Below, in pieces: positions 17,339 through 27,938 of a stretch of 64,000 nt of DNA (within the stretch, counting starts at the first letter, position 1; the number at the start of each line of letters is the position of its first letter). The DNA lies in NCBI GenBank assembly GCA_944393175.1, contig CALXZH010000035.1, positions 52,250 through 116,249 on the forward strand, in the 5' to 3' direction. The notes beneath the pieces were generated by a model. That model was given only the letters and a program-made list of their open reading frames with translations. It had not been told where the DNA came from and ran no database searches. This DNA comes from an uncultured Alphaproteobacteria bacterium. Its GTDB lineage: Bacteria; Pseudomonadota; Alphaproteobacteria; RF32; CAG-239. Position numbers and translations under genes: made by a program.

Positions 17339-18547
17339 CTAAAATTTTTCCAAAACACAAACAAAGAAGCCATCTGTCTGAGTTATTAAAGGATTTAGTT
17401 TAAGCCAAAAATCATTTTGTCCCGGATACCGGCAATCTAATTTTTCCTCCCAAAGGCGATGCATATTAATAGGACGCACATGACTATCATGTTTTGAGAG
17501 AAAAGAATTGATTATATTTTCATTTTCATCTTCCAAAATCGAGCAAGTAATATATACAATTCTTCCCCCGACTTTGGTATGATTATATGCAATTTCAAGG
17601 ATTTCGCTTTGTGTCTTATTGAGTTCAATTAACTTTTCAGGCGTTAAGCGATATTTAGCATCGGGACTGCGCCGCCAAGTTCCCGTACCCGAACAAGGCG
17701 CATCCACCACAAACCGATCATAATCCTTCTCAACAAGCGTTTTCACAATTTCCAAATTAGTAACACCCAAGCGTTGCGCACGCTCTTTCACTGCCACCAA
17801 GCGTCCCCAATTAATATCATGGATGTGAATTTTGCCCTGATTATTCATCAAAAAAGCCATTGTCAAACTCTTACCGCCCGCTCCGCAACAATAATCAATC
17901 GTTTTGTGTTGCGGATTAACATCAGCCAAAATTGCCGCCAACTGCGAGGCTTCATCCTGAACTTCAACCTCACCTTCCTTGTAGGCAATACAATTATTGA
18001 GATTAACTCTCTCGCTGGAGCGGAGGCCAATCGGCGAATAAGGCGTCGGCGTAAACCACAATCCTTCGGCTTGGAGTTTTGCAGCCTCCACGGCGCGCGT
18101 GTTTTTATTAATACGCAAATCAGCCGTCGCCGGTTCATTAAGAGCTTTCAACAAATCCATATTTTTAATTTTTTGAAACAACCAATCCGGACATTCCGCT
18201 TCAACCGCAGCCGGATAAACTTCCTCATTTGGGTTTTGGAGCCAAATTTTTTCTTCCTTACTCAAAGGTGCAAGCGCATACTCCCCACAACAAATCACAT
18301 CTAAATCTTCATCTCTCAGATAGGTGAGCAAAATTTTTCTTGAGTTCTCAGAGCCGGCATCAAAAGTCAACTTGCGGCGATTACGAATAATCTTCCACAC
18401 CGTATCGCAAATAAATTTTCTATCTTTAGAGCCAATATATTTACGTTCTCTGACATAAGAATTAATAATATTATCTGCAGGTATGTTATCTTTAAAAATT
18501 TCCGTAATCAGTTCTAAAACAGCCTGATATTGCGCCCCTTTTTGCAT
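17339..18547 (-). CDS. RsmB/NOP-family RNA m5C methyltransferase
   Basis: A 402-residue SAM-dependent RNA cytosine-C5 methyltransferase of the RsmB/Nop2 group. An N-terminal NusB-like helical region (about 1-140) is followed by the methyltransferase domain: motif I DYCCGAGGKSLTMAF, the motif IV DAPCSGTGTWRRSPDAK and the motif VI ITCSILEDENE, the last two carrying the catalytic cysteines. It likely modifies 16S rRNA (C967-type) but could be a paralogue with another target. It follows pmbA on the minus strand after a 22-base gap. Confidence 0.9.
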   Translation of the reverse strand: MQKGAQYQAVLELITEIFKDNIPADNIINSYVRERKYIGSKDRKFICDTVWKIIRNRRKLTFDAGSENSRKILLTYLRDEDLDVICCGEYALAPLSKEEKIWLQNPNEEVYPAAVEAECPDWLFQKIKNMDLLKALNEPATADLRINKNTRAVEAAKLQAEGLWFTPTPYSPIGLRSSERVNLNNCIAYKEGEVEVQDEASQLAAILADVNPQHKTIDYCCGAGGKSLTMAFLMNNQGKIHIHDINWGRLVAVKERAQRLGVTNLEIVKTLVEKDYDRFVVDAPCSGTGTWRRSPDAKYRLTPEKLIELNKTQSEILEIAYNHTKVGGRIVYITCSILEDENENIINSFLSKHDSHVRPINMHRLWEEKLDCRYPGQNDFWLKLNPLITQTDGFFVCVLEKF

Positions 18548-18569
18548 AATTTTATTCTTTCCTCAATAA

Positions 18570-19892
18570 TTACACACCCGAAACCACTAAATTTTTAACC
18601 AACAACGACGGCGCCGCACAAGCTGACTTTGACAAGTCCAAATCATTTCCGAGCATTTCAATATTTTGAAGCAAATCAAAAATATTTCCCGCAATGGTAA
18701 ATTGATTAAGTGCGTAAGTAATTTTACCGTTTTCAACGGCAAAACCTTCAGCCCCCAAAGAAAACTCGCCCGAAGTCTCATTACATCCAACGCGCAATCC
18801 GTTTAAAATGTCAATATAAACACCGTTATGCAAATGCTGAAGCAACTCTTCTTTTGAGCTATTGCCGTTTTTGATATACAAGTTAAAAAATATCGGCCTT
18901 AAACCACCACTGCCGTTACCGGTCGTTTGGGTTTTGTGCTTATCAGCCAAGGCCATACCATACACAAATTTTTTTAACACCCCGTCTTTCACCAGTTCTT
19001 TGTAGCAGGTCGGCACACCTTCGTTATCAAAAGCAGCCGTTGCCCTACCACCCTCAAGCCAAGGATCATCAACAATCGTCACAATATCTGAGGCTACCTT
19101 TTCACCGATTTTGCCTTTTAGTTTTGTAACTCCGGCATCCAAATTAAAGCTTGAGAAAATATTGCGAAAGACCGCTAACAAATCACCTGCAACTTCATGG
19201 TTAAAAATCACATTACATTTTTGCGATTTACAATTTCTAGCATCAAGGCGAGATACCACCCGCGGAACAACTTTTTCAATTATTGTTTTTGGGTTAAAGT
19301 CCTCTTCTTTGTTAAAGCAAACGCCTTCACTATCGGTTTTAATCACCTCACCTTCTTTGGCACTCAAATAAATTGAGGCAAAAGCATATTTTTTTTCTTT
19401 CTCCAACTTCAGCCCCAAAGAATTGCGAATAAGCAACCGAGAGTATCCTTCTTTATAAGTTGTATGAATAACTTTATTAATGCGTTTATCTGCCTCATAA
19501 GCTGCTTTTTCCAAAGTTTTCAGATAACCGATTTTATCCAATTGCGCTAATTGCGGTAACGGCTTATAAGGTTTAACTTTATGATAATCGCCTTTTCCGT
19601 CATAAAGAAAAAACGTTTCATCCGTATCAATCGACAAAGCATTGCTCAAAGCCTCTTCAACGATGAGCGGAATTTTATTTTCATCCAAATCGGTTGTATC
19701 AAAGCGTCCTCTTTTGCCGTTTTGTACCACAATCAATGCCACGCTTTGCGAGGCGTTGTCACGCGCTTCACAAACTTTTTGTTCATAAACCTTCAAAACA
19801 CGGTTATTTTCCTGAAAATAGCGAATTTCATAGCTCTCAATATTTTTGCTCTGACAAAAAGCCTCTAATTTTTGCAAATAGTTTTCAATCAT
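18570..19892 (-). CDS. pmbA: TldD/PmbA-family metalloprotease subunit (PmbA/TldE-like)
   Basis: A ~440-residue partner of TldD. TldD/TldE form a heterodimeric zinc protease that works on unfolded or modified peptides. The family fold is visible through VIFNHEVAGDLLAVF (in place of the metal-binding HEACGH of the partner) and C-terminal GEFSLGAEGFAVENGKITYAL. The ATG at 19892 overlaps the upstream tldD stop as ATGA, so the longer start at 19979 is rejected. Translationally coupled to tldD. Confidence 0.9.
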   Translation of the reverse strand: MIENYLQKLEAFCQSKNIESYEIRYFQENNRVLKVYEQKVCEARDNASQSVALIVVQNGKRGRFDTTDLDENKIPLIVEEALSNALSIDTDETFFLYDGKGDYHKVKPYKPLPQLAQLDKIGYLKTLEKAAYEADKRINKVIHTTYKEGYSRLLIRNSLGLKLEKEKKYAFASIYLSAKEGEVIKTDSEGVCFNKEEDFNPKTIIEKVVPRVVSRLDARNCKSQKCNVIFNHEVAGDLLAVFRNIFSSFNLDAGVTKLKGKIGEKVASDIVTIVDDPWLEGGRATAAFDNEGVPTCYKELVKDGVLKKFVYGMALADKHKTQTTGNGSGGLRPIFFNLYIKNGNSSKEELLQHLHNGVYIDILNGLRVGCNETSGEFSLGAEGFAVENGKITYALNQFTIAGNIFDLLQNIEMLGNDLDLSKSACAAPSLLVKNLVVSGV

Positions 19893-21274
19893 GCCTTTTG
19901 CCCTCCGACAGTCATTTCTCTTACTTTCAAGGTAGGAACACCTTTTCCGACCGGCACCCAACCGGATACGGAACCGCATCTCCCCGGTCCGCTATATCCC
20001 AAATCATTACCGACCATCACAATATTTTGCAACAATTCCGCTCCTGTTCCGATGAGTTTAGCCCCTTTCAAAGGTGTGGTAAGCTTACCGTTTTCAATCA
20101 AATAAGCCCTTTTCATCGAAAAATTAAATTCTCCGCTTTGGGGCTGAACCGAACCCCCGCTAATTTGCGCCACATAAATACCATAATCTGTTGAAGCCAA
20201 AATTTCTTTGGGATTATCAGCCCCATTATCTACAAAGGTATTATTCATACGTGATGTTGGCACAAAGGTATAATCTTGGCGACGCGAACTTCCCGTCGGC
20301 TTCATCCCCATCTTGCGGCCATTAAATTTATCAATCAAATAGCCTTGCAAAATTCCGTTCTTAATCAACACATTACGTTGTGTCTTTTCACCCTCATCAT
20401 CAATATTTGTCGAACCCCAAGCATTGGGCAAAGTGCCATCATCAATAAGCGTAACTTTCTCATTGGCAATTTGCTCACCCAAACGATTGGCAAATACCGA
20501 AGCATTTTTTGCCACACAGGTTGCCTCTAACGAATGCCCGCACGCCTCATGAATCAAAACACCGCCGACATGCGGGTCAAGCACCACCGGCATTTTGCCG
20601 ATAGGACAATTTTGTGCCCCGAGCATTTCCACACAATTTTTGGCCAAGACTTCGGCTTTTTCTTCTGCTGTATTAATATCAAAAATCTCGCAACCGCACA
20701 TTCCGCCGACATTCACACAATCCGAAAACTTTTCACTTCCTTTTTCGGCCACACCAACCAAACCGTAAAGGGCATAATTTCTATCATCTTCCACCAAACG
20801 CCCTTCACTGTTGGCAATCAAAATGTGGCGCTGTTTTTGTTGAAGACCAATATCCACACGCGAAATAAACGAGCTCGTTTGATAGATTTTATCCGATGCC
20901 TGACGCATAAAATCAATCAAATCCCCGTGCGTTTTGCTAAACAGGGCTTCTTTCACAAAATGTTTATTTTCCACATCTTGGCGCACCAAATTCACCGAAG
21001 AAATGAGCTTTTTGTCATTAAGTGCTAAAGAGGCTTTCTTTGCAGCATCCATCAGCCCTTGTTCGGATAAATCATTGGTATAAGCATAAGCCGTAAAATC
21101 GCCCTTAAACAAGCGTATGCCGGCACCGTTTTCCAAGTCCGATGAAATTGAGTGAACTTTGCCCGCCCCCATCGAAAAATTTAAATCTCTGCCTTGTTCC
21201 ACAAACAATTCGGCAAAATCCGCACCGGTTTCACTGGCTTTAAGCAATACTCTTTCAATAACGGATTTTTCCAT
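19889..21274 (-). CDS. tldD: Metalloprotease TldD
   Basis: A 461-residue catalytic subunit of the TldD/PmbA protease. The zinc motif HEACGHSLEAT (HExxxH) is intact, and the C-terminal core with SGEFNFSMKRAYLIENGKLT and GNDLGYSGPGRCG is typical. The complex degrades small peptides and processes some ribosomally made peptides such as microcins. It is followed by pmbA with a 4-base overlap. Confidence 0.95.
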   Translation of the reverse strand: MEKSVIERVLLKASETGADFAELFVEQGRDLNFSMGAGKVHSISSDLENGAGIRLFKGDFTAYAYTNDLSEQGLMDAAKKASLALNDKKLISSVNLVRQDVENKHFVKEALFSKTHGDLIDFMRQASDKIYQTSSFISRVDIGLQQKQRHILIANSEGRLVEDDRNYALYGLVGVAEKGSEKFSDCVNVGGMCGCEIFDINTAEEKAEVLAKNCVEMLGAQNCPIGKMPVVLDPHVGGVLIHEACGHSLEATCVAKNASVFANRLGEQIANEKVTLIDDGTLPNAWGSTNIDDEGEKTQRNVLIKNGILQGYLIDKFNGRKMGMKPTGSSRRQDYTFVPTSRMNNTFVDNGADNPKEILASTDYGIYVAQISGGSVQPQSGEFNFSMKRAYLIENGKLTTPLKGAKLIGTGAELLQNIVMVGNDLGYSGPGRCGSVSGWVPVGKGVPTLKVREMTVGGQKA

Positions 21275-21303
21275 TTTTTCTCACAAACAAAATTGCAAAA
21301 GAA

Positions 21304-22005
21304 CTAAGCTTGTTCTCTTCCCTTAAACCCTTCGGCCACCAAATATTCCTCAGGCGAACCTGAGCGACTGGCATCAGGTTTGCAGTGGCTGACTTTTTTG
21401 AAATTCTTTTTAATGTCGGCCAAAAGACCGGCCTCAGCACCACCCTTAAACACTTTGGCAATAAAAATTCCGCCCTCAGCCAACACATCTTTGGCAAAAT
21501 CATAGGCAATTTCAACCAAGGCAATGGTGCGTAGATGATCGGTTTGTTGGTGTCCGGTTGTGTTTGCCGCCATATCGCTCATCACAATATCAGCCTCACC
21601 ATCAAGCAGGGCTTTTAATTTATCGGCGGCATCGTCTTGTGTAAAATCTTGCTGAATAAGGGTTGCCCCTTCAATCGGCTGAGTTTCCAAAATATCAATT
21701 CCGACCACTTTGCCCAAACCCTTATTGCGCATTACCGCCACTTGCGTCCAACCACCCGGGGCGCAACCTAAGTCAACAATACGTTTTCCTTTGCCTAAAA
21801 ATTTATATTTTTCATCTAATTGAATAAGTTTAAATGCCGCTCTCGAGCGATAGCCCAATCTCTTAGATTCGGCAACATAGGGGTCGTTTAATTGTCTTGC
21901 CAACCATTTGTTGGAAGATTTATCCCGATATTTTGAAGTCTTAACTTTAACGCTGAGCTGATGTCTGCCGCGCACCTCTTTGGCGGATTTTGTTAATTTA
22001 CCCAT
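21304..22005 (-). CDS. rlmE: 23S rRNA 2'-O-ribose methyltransferase RlmE (FtsJ)
   Basis: A 233-residue SAM-dependent enzyme that methylates U2552 in the A-loop of 23S rRNA. Motifs: SRAAFKLIQLDEKYKF (with K of the KDKE tetrad), VDLGCAPGGWTQVA (SAM), DIVMSDMAAN (catalytic D), FIAKVFKGG (K). It starts with a strong GGAGGAGA site and overlaps the upstream Ppx/GppA gene by 8 bases. The rlmE-ppx pairing is common in alphaproteobacteria. Confidence 0.96.
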   Translation of the reverse strand: MGKLTKSAKEVRGRHQLSVKVKTSKYRDKSSNKWLARQLNDPYVAESKRLGYRSRAAFKLIQLDEKYKFLGKGKRIVDLGCAPGGWTQVAVMRNKGLGKVVGIDILETQPIEGATLIQQDFTQDDAADKLKALLDGEADIVMSDMAANTTGHQQTDHLRTIALVEIAYDFAKDVLAEGGIFIAKVFKGGAEAGLLADIKKNFKKVSHCKPDASRSGSPEEYLVAEGFKGREQA

Positions 22006-22945
22006 TTATGTTCTCCTCCGTCAATTCGGCAATAATTCCGTCTTTGGCACTTTTGAGCGAGGCAATAAGCTCACCAATCTCTAAAGCATCATAAATCGTT
22101 TTGAAAATAATCGCTGCCGCCACAAACACCGATGCTCTTTTTTGCCCGATATAAGGCGATTGCGCTCTCTCCTCGCGATTCATTTTATAAATTTGAGCAA
22201 TAACCTTATCCATATCCTCACGATTTAAGACTTGTCCGTCTTCATTTTCGCGCACATATTCACCCCGATTGTGAATCCAGGCCGACAAGCGCAAAGGCGA
22301 ACTGGATGTAGCAACAAAACAGCATTTGTCTTTATAGGCAAGGTAGTTAGATTTTTTAATAAAATCATCGCAATAGGCTTTAACGGCCGTTTTTAATTCA
22401 AGAGCCTTTGCGGGCACATATTCTTCTTCCAATCCAAAGGCTTCGGACGCATTTCTTGCCCCCCAAGGAATAGAAATCGTATAAAGAATTTTTTGTGCTT
22501 TATCATTGGTTGCCAGCGTAATTTCGGTAGAACCGCCGCCCAAATCATAGACCACCACATAAGGGGCTTTTCCCAAAGAATTTATAATGGCACCTTTAAG
22601 GTTGAGTCTGGCTTCTTCCACCCCGTCAATCACCTCAAGTCGAATGCCGCATTTTTCTTCAACATTTTTCACAAATTCCGCACCGTTAGCAGCCATCCGA
22701 CAAGCTGCTGTTGCAATGGCTCTCACCTTAACGCAATTATATTCTTTAATTTTTTGCGCAAAATTTTGCAAAGCATCATAGCCTCGTTCCATTGCTTGTT
22801 CGGTAAAGCACATATTGGCATACATTTTTTCGCCCAAGCGCACATTTTGCGTATCGGAATATACCGGTGTTTGGTTTTCATCGGCAATCAACAAGCGACA
22901 AGAGTTTGTCCCCAAGTCGATGGCTGCAAAATTTTTATCGGTCAT
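21998..22945 (-). CDS. Ppx/GppA phosphatase family protein, copy 1
   Basis: A ~315-residue ASKHA-fold exopolyphosphatase/pppGpp phosphatase relative, with AAIDLGTNSCRLLI (phosphate 1), YDLGGGSTEI (phosphate 2) and a downstream GARNASEAF segment. It lacks the C-terminal HD-like extension of long Ppx proteins, as usual in alphaproteobacteria. I place the start at the ATG 22945 (MTDKNF), which has GGAG nine bases upstream, rather than at TTG 22951. It overlaps the second copy by 11 bases, hence one operon. Confidence 0.9.
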   Translation of the reverse strand: MTDKNFAAIDLGTNSCRLLIADENQTPVYSDTQNVRLGEKMYANMCFTEQAMERGYDALQNFAQKIKEYNCVKVRAIATAACRMAANGAEFVKNVEEKCGIRLEVIDGVEEARLNLKGAIINSLGKAPYVVVYDLGGGSTEITLATNDKAQKILYTISIPWGARNASEAFGLEEEYVPAKALELKTAVKAYCDDFIKKSNYLAYKDKCCFVATSSSPLRLSAWIHNRGEYVRENEDGQVLNREDMDKVIAQIYKMNREERAQSPYIGQKRASVFVAAAIIFKTIYDALEIGELIASLKSAKDGIIAELTEENING

Positions 22946-24095
22946 TGGCAACGGCTCCGTTTTGGTTAATCAAAGATTGCTGTTCGGTTTTCTTTTTAGT
23001 ATTCCAGTTTTTACCGCGATTATACGGGTGTCGGCTATGTTTCTTTTTATGATGCGGATTAACCGGATGATATTCTTGTGCATGCATCATATCAAGCAAG
23101 ATTCCTTCACGAATACCTCTATCAGCCACGGTAATTTCCTCAATCGGCCAAAAAGTGCACAACGCCTCTATTATTGCACATCCGGCCATGGTCAAATCAG
23201 CCTTTTGCGCGCCGATACAAGGGTGTTTTTTGCGACCCTCATCGCCTAAACGTTTAATTTTACTGATTGTTCTGTCAATATCCTGACGCGAGATCGAAAT
23301 ACCGTCCACGGCCGAACGATTATAGCGAGAAAGATTCAAATGCACGGCGCCCAAAACCGTAACTGTTCCGGAAGTCCCGATAACTTGAATTTCTTGATTA
23401 CGAATTGCCTCACTGATATGATACTTATCTTCAAATTCTTGCAAAATTTTATGCGTCCGCTCAATAATGGTATCATAAGCGAGCTGTGTCATATCTTGCT
23501 CCGGAAAAGCTTCCGAAATAGTCACCACGCCATATGGCAAAGAGACAAAACCTTCAATAAAAGTTTTGCCCGAATTGGTAACTCTGGCCAAAGAAATTTC
23601 GGTCGAACCGCCGCCAATATCAAACACCAGTGTTCGTTTAATATTCCTGCTCAACAGAGGAATACAACCCACAACTGCCAAACGAGATTCCTCTTTTGAG
23701 GAAATGATTTCCAAATTAAGGCCGGTTTCGCGTTTAACCAACTCTAAGAATTCGGGACAATTTTTCGCTCTTCTGCAAGCAGCCGTAGCCACAAACCGCG
23801 AGCGATAAATGGGAGCATATTCATTAATCACGCCGGCACAAACTTTCAAAGCTGCGACTGTGCGTTTGATAGCCACGCGTGAGAGTTCGTTGTCTTGAAT
23901 AATTCCCTCACCTAAGCGTGTGATTTTAGAAAAAGTTTCCACCACGCGAAAAGCCGTAGGCGTAGGTGTTGCAATCACCAAGCGACAAGAGTTTGTCCCC
24001 AAGTCGATGGCGGCAAAAATTTTTTGCCCTTGAGGATTGGTATTAGCGGGACCTTTTGTTTTATTTTTATAGTTCTTGCGGTACCATTTTTGCAT
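22935..24095 (-). CDS. Ppx/GppA phosphatase family protein, copy 2
   Basis: A 386-residue paralogue of the next gene, with the same FAAIDLGTNSCRLVI and FDIGGGSTEISLAR motifs and basic, His-rich tails at both ends (N-terminal KNYKNKTKG, C-terminal NPHHKKKHSRHP). The basic extensions are not usual for the family and could bind RNA, polyphosphate or ribosomes; that is speculation. It heads the operon ppx2-ppx1-rlmE. Both copies keep the active-site motifs, so both may hydrolyse polyphosphate or (p)ppGpp-type substrates. Confidence 0.9.
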   Translation of the reverse strand: MQKWYRKNYKNKTKGPANTNPQGQKIFAAIDLGTNSCRLVIATPTPTAFRVVETFSKITRLGEGIIQDNELSRVAIKRTVAALKVCAGVINEYAPIYRSRFVATAACRRAKNCPEFLELVKRETGLNLEIISSKEESRLAVVGCIPLLSRNIKRTLVFDIGGGSTEISLARVTNSGKTFIEGFVSLPYGVVTISEAFPEQDMTQLAYDTIIERTHKILQEFEDKYHISEAIRNQEIQVIGTSGTVTVLGAVHLNLSRYNRSAVDGISISRQDIDRTISKIKRLGDEGRKKHPCIGAQKADLTMAGCAIIEALCTFWPIEEITVADRGIREGILLDMMHAQEYHPVNPHHKKKHSRHPYNRGKNWNTKKKTEQQSLINQNGAVANDR

Positions 24096-24195
24096 TTTCT
24101 TACTATTTCTGCTAAAATTCTCTAAATTGAATTAGTTATAACCCAATTTTAAACTTGCGACAAGATTTTTTTAGTCATTTTTCTGATTTTTCCAA

Positions 24196-24232
24196 AAGAA
24201 AAAGCCTGTTTTAGGGGAATCAGGCTTTTCTT
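24196..24232 (-). terminator. Terminator of ccrM
   Basis: Stem AAAAGCCTG/CAGGCTTTT, minus-strand T run, just after the ccrM stop. Confidence 0.8.
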
Positions 24233-24250
24233 TTTCTTTAGAGAACTTTT

Positions 24251-25348
<1,098 letters not shown>

Positions 25349-25499
25349 TTAGCTTCAACCACTTTTCTAAGGTTTGTTTCTCAATGAGCCCAGTATGGAC
25401 GAGAGATAGTTATAAATTTATTAACAAGCACAAAAAAACTTTTCTCTCAGACTCCAAAAGAATCCAGCTCTTTGAAAAGCTGATATTTTTTTTGCAAAA

Positions 25500-26126
25500 T
25501 TATTTTTTTGAAATAAATTCTTGTATGGGTTTATAAGACAAACGATGTTCCGGCGTAATACCGTATTTTTTTATGCCTTCAATATGAGCCTTAGTGCCAT
25601 ATCCGGCATTTTTTTCAAAGGCATAATAAGGATATTTTTTTGCCAATTCCTGCATCTCATGGTCACGATAAACTTTCGCCACGATTGAGGCCGCGGCAAT
25701 AGAATAAGATTTTGCATCGCCTTTAACCACGGTTTGGGTAGCACAGTTAAAATTCCGAGGCTTTTGGTTACCGTCTACCAAAGCCAAATCGGGGACAATG
25801 CTAAGATTTGCGCGCGCCCGCTCCATTGCCAAAAAAGTTGCATTGAGAATATTTTTTTCATCAATTTCTTGCCTACTGGCCTGTCCGATACCGATACTCA
25901 CCTTTCCTAATTTTTCTTCTTCAAACAAAAGGTTATAGAGTTTTTCTCGTCTTTGAGCTGAAAGTTTTTTCGAGTCATTGAGATATTTTAAGAGTTCGGG
26001 GTGCAGATTCTTATCTTTAATCACGACCGCCCCGGCCACCACCGGTCCGGCCCAAGGCCCACGCCCGGCTTCATCGATTCCGCAAACAACGCCGTTATAT
26101 TTATTTTCCAAGTCAAAATCAGGCAA
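25500..26126 (-). CDS. rnhB: Ribonuclease HII
   Basis: A 208-residue enzyme that removes ribonucleotides from DNA. CGIDEAGRGPWAGPVVAGAVV carries the first catalytic Asp and Glu; LALVDG supplies the next Asp. The start is a TTG at 26126, supported by GGAGAGA just upstream (no suitable ATG before GIDEAGRG). It begins one base after the DUF1796 stop and is therefore in its operon. Confidence 0.95.
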   Translation of the reverse strand: MPDFDLENKYNGVVCGIDEAGRGPWAGPVVAGAVVIKDKNLHPELLKYLNDSKKLSAQRREKLYNLLFEEEKLGKVSIGIGQASRQEIDEKNILNATFLAMERARANLSIVPDLALVDGNQKPRNFNCATQTVVKGDAKSYSIAAASIVAKVYRDHEMQELAKKYPYYAFEKNAGYGTKAHIEGIKKYGITPEHRLSYKPIQEFISKK

Positions 26127-26127
26127 C

Positions 26128-26925
26128 TTATCTCTCCAAAAGCTTTAACAACTCCGTACGGCAACAATTCATAAAATCATATTCAAACGCATAACCCGCT
26201 GGTGTAAATTTTACATTTTTATCCATATACAGGTATTTTTCATAAGGAAAATCTCGCGCATAAATTTTGATGTTTTTATCACAATCGTCCAACACGCCGT
26301 TAAACACCGCCAATATTAACTTAAAATTTTTATTAGTACATTTATTTTTCAAAGTTTCATACAGGTTATTTACCAAGCCGGCATCAGCATTTCCCTGTAT
26401 ATGGCAGACGAACAAACAAGGCTTATCATCCCTCATAGCAGACTTTAGATTTTCTATTCTGTCCTTATAGCGCTTTTCCAAAAGTTGCCGATCATTTACT
26501 TTATCGTGAATAAATTTAATACCATACCGAGGATTAACCCAAAACTGATTTTGTTCATCAAAAACAACATTTTCAAAGTAACCGTTAAAGTCATTTTTTA
26601 AAAAATCCAAAATACTTTGCAATGGGTGAATGGACAAATCAAAAGGCATCGTCATTTCCCCTTCTGCCTTTCTGGGTTTAAGCTCCCAAAGATTAAGCGT
26701 CATACGTACAAAACAATTTGTTCCCAAAGATATGATATGAAATTTATCTCGAGGCAAATTGGCATTATATAAACACTCTTTTTTAAAATTGCGCAGACAT
26801 TTGGCTTTTTGGGGCTCAAGCACCAAATCCAAAATTTCTTCAACTCTTTTTCTAGAACTTTTACGATAGTTTTTAAACGGAATAGGTAAAGTAACTAACC
26901 TTGAAATTGTCTTAGCAGTATTCAT
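26128..26925 (-). CDS. DUF1796 putative papain-like cysteine peptidase family protein
   Basis: A 265-residue protein with the DUF1796 core: HIISLGTNCFVRMTL with the conserved Cys at 71, then MPFDLSIHPLQSI (PFD at 94-96) and FENVVFDEQNQFWVNPRYGIKF. The family is annotated as putative papain-like cysteine peptidases, often beside polysaccharide or glycosyl genes, but the activity is unproven. No signal peptide is visible. It is directly upstream of rnhB in an apparent operon, an odd partner for a repair nuclease. Confidence 0.8.
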   Translation of the reverse strand: MNTAKTISRLVTLPIPFKNYRKSSRKRVEEILDLVLEPQKAKCLRNFKKECLYNANLPRDKFHIISLGTNCFVRMTLNLWELKPRKAEGEMTMPFDLSIHPLQSILDFLKNDFNGYFENVVFDEQNQFWVNPRYGIKFIHDKVNDRQLLEKRYKDRIENLKSAMRDDKPCLFVCHIQGNADAGLVNNLYETLKNKCTNKNFKLILAVFNGVLDDCDKNIKIYARDFPYEKYLYMDKNVKFTPAGYAFEYDFMNCCRTELLKLLER

Positions 26926-27003
26926 AAAGCACCCTTATCGATTACACACACGCAACCGATATATGTGCCATTCAGTAAATTAAAAGGGGAAGAATAAAAA
27001 AAA

Positions 27004-27537
27004 CTACACTCTTGGTTTACAACCACAATAATCTTGCGAATAAAGATTAAGCTCTTTAATTAAATTTTGCCTTCTTTCTTGCATACCGCCTTTGCGCCCC
27101 TCAATTTCAAGATAAGGCACACCAGTTTCTGCAGAGGCTTTTTGCGCGGCCTGATTAACTTGAGCCAAATTTTTGTACCTTGAAACACCTAAAACCGAAG
27201 CCACGGCGCCATAGCCTTTTTCTTTGGCATATTCCATCACGCGTTTCAGACGCATATAAAAACAAATTGAGCAACGCTTGCCGCGTTCCGGTTCATTTTC
27301 CAAACCTTGTGTTAAGGCGCACCAACGCTCATTATCGTACTCAAGCTCAATAAACGGAATTTGATAGATTTGGCAAACACGCTTGTTTTCCTCACATCTT
27401 TTTTGATATTCAGCCAACGGACGAATATTAGGGTTGTAAAAAACCACTTCAGCCAAAGCCTTTTCTTTGGCTAATTTCTCAATCACCGCACAAGAGCACG
27501 GCGCACAACAAGATAGCAATAAAAACTTATCAGACAT
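27004..27537 (-). CDS. queH: Epoxyqueuosine reductase QueH
   Basis: A ~177-residue iron-sulfur enzyme for the last step of queuosine synthesis in tRNA, replacing the unrelated QueG. The metal-binding cysteines appear as LLSCCAPCSC (C10, C11, C14), RCSICFYMRLKR and the C-terminal DYCGCKPRV. The ATG at 27537 (MSDKFLL) has GGAGA upstream and is preferred to 27576. Monocistronic. Confidence 0.93.
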   Translation of the reverse strand: MSDKFLLLSCCAPCSCAVIEKLAKEKALAEVVFYNPNIRPLAEYQKRCEENKRVCQIYQIPFIELEYDNERWCALTQGLENEPERGKRCSICFYMRLKRVMEYAKEKGYGAVASVLGVSRYKNLAQVNQAAQKASAETGVPYLEIEGRKGGMQERRQNLIKELNLYSQDYCGCKPRV

Positions 27538-27761
27538 CAAATTTCTCCGTTTTGAGGTTAATATATGCCCAAACAATTAATTCCGCAAGCCTCAAAAACA
27601 AGCAAAATCTCCCTTCCCTCGCCCAATAAAATTGAACTAAATAATTTTGAGAATTAAGATTAAAGATATCAAGAAAAAATAAAATTAAATAATATTTTGC
27701 TTGCAAAAATAAAATCATTGGATGAAACTAGATAAAAGTTTACCCTTAAAAGGAGTGTAAT

Positions 27762-27938
27762 ATGGCACATAGAAGAGCATCAAAGGATAACGTTTCCTTT
27801 ACTGGACTACCATCATCTTACCTACTTTTTGATGCTCCTTTTGATATGCACAGTTTTGATAAAGCCTTTGCCGTTTGCTCGGTAAAGGTTTTGTCGTATA
27901 TAAGCCCAATTAACCAGGAATCACAATATGTTTTTTAA
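27762..27938 (+). CDS. Possible 58-residue leader peptide or small protein
   Basis: An ATG at 27762 with a strong AGGAG seven bases upstream opens a 58-codon frame ending in TAA at 27936-27938, overlapping the start of the next membrane-protein gene (27928) by 11 bases. The peptide starts MAHRRASKDN and ends QESQYVF. No homology is recognised. Two inverted repeats lie inside it (27775-27784 with 27828-27837, and 27865-27888), so the frame may be a leader peptide or chance coding over RNA structure. Confidence 0.4.
   Translation: MAHRRASKDNVSFTGLPSSYLLFDAPFDMHSFDKAFAVCSVKVLSYISPINQESQYVF
27861..27892 (+). promoter_or_regulatory. Attenuator-like hairpin before the membrane/ankyrin cluster
   Basis: Stem CCTTTGCCG/CGGTAAAGG (one G-U pair) followed by TTTTG, 36 bases before the first membrane-protein start. 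It resembles a weak intrinsic terminator inside the small leader frame. Confidence 0.4.
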
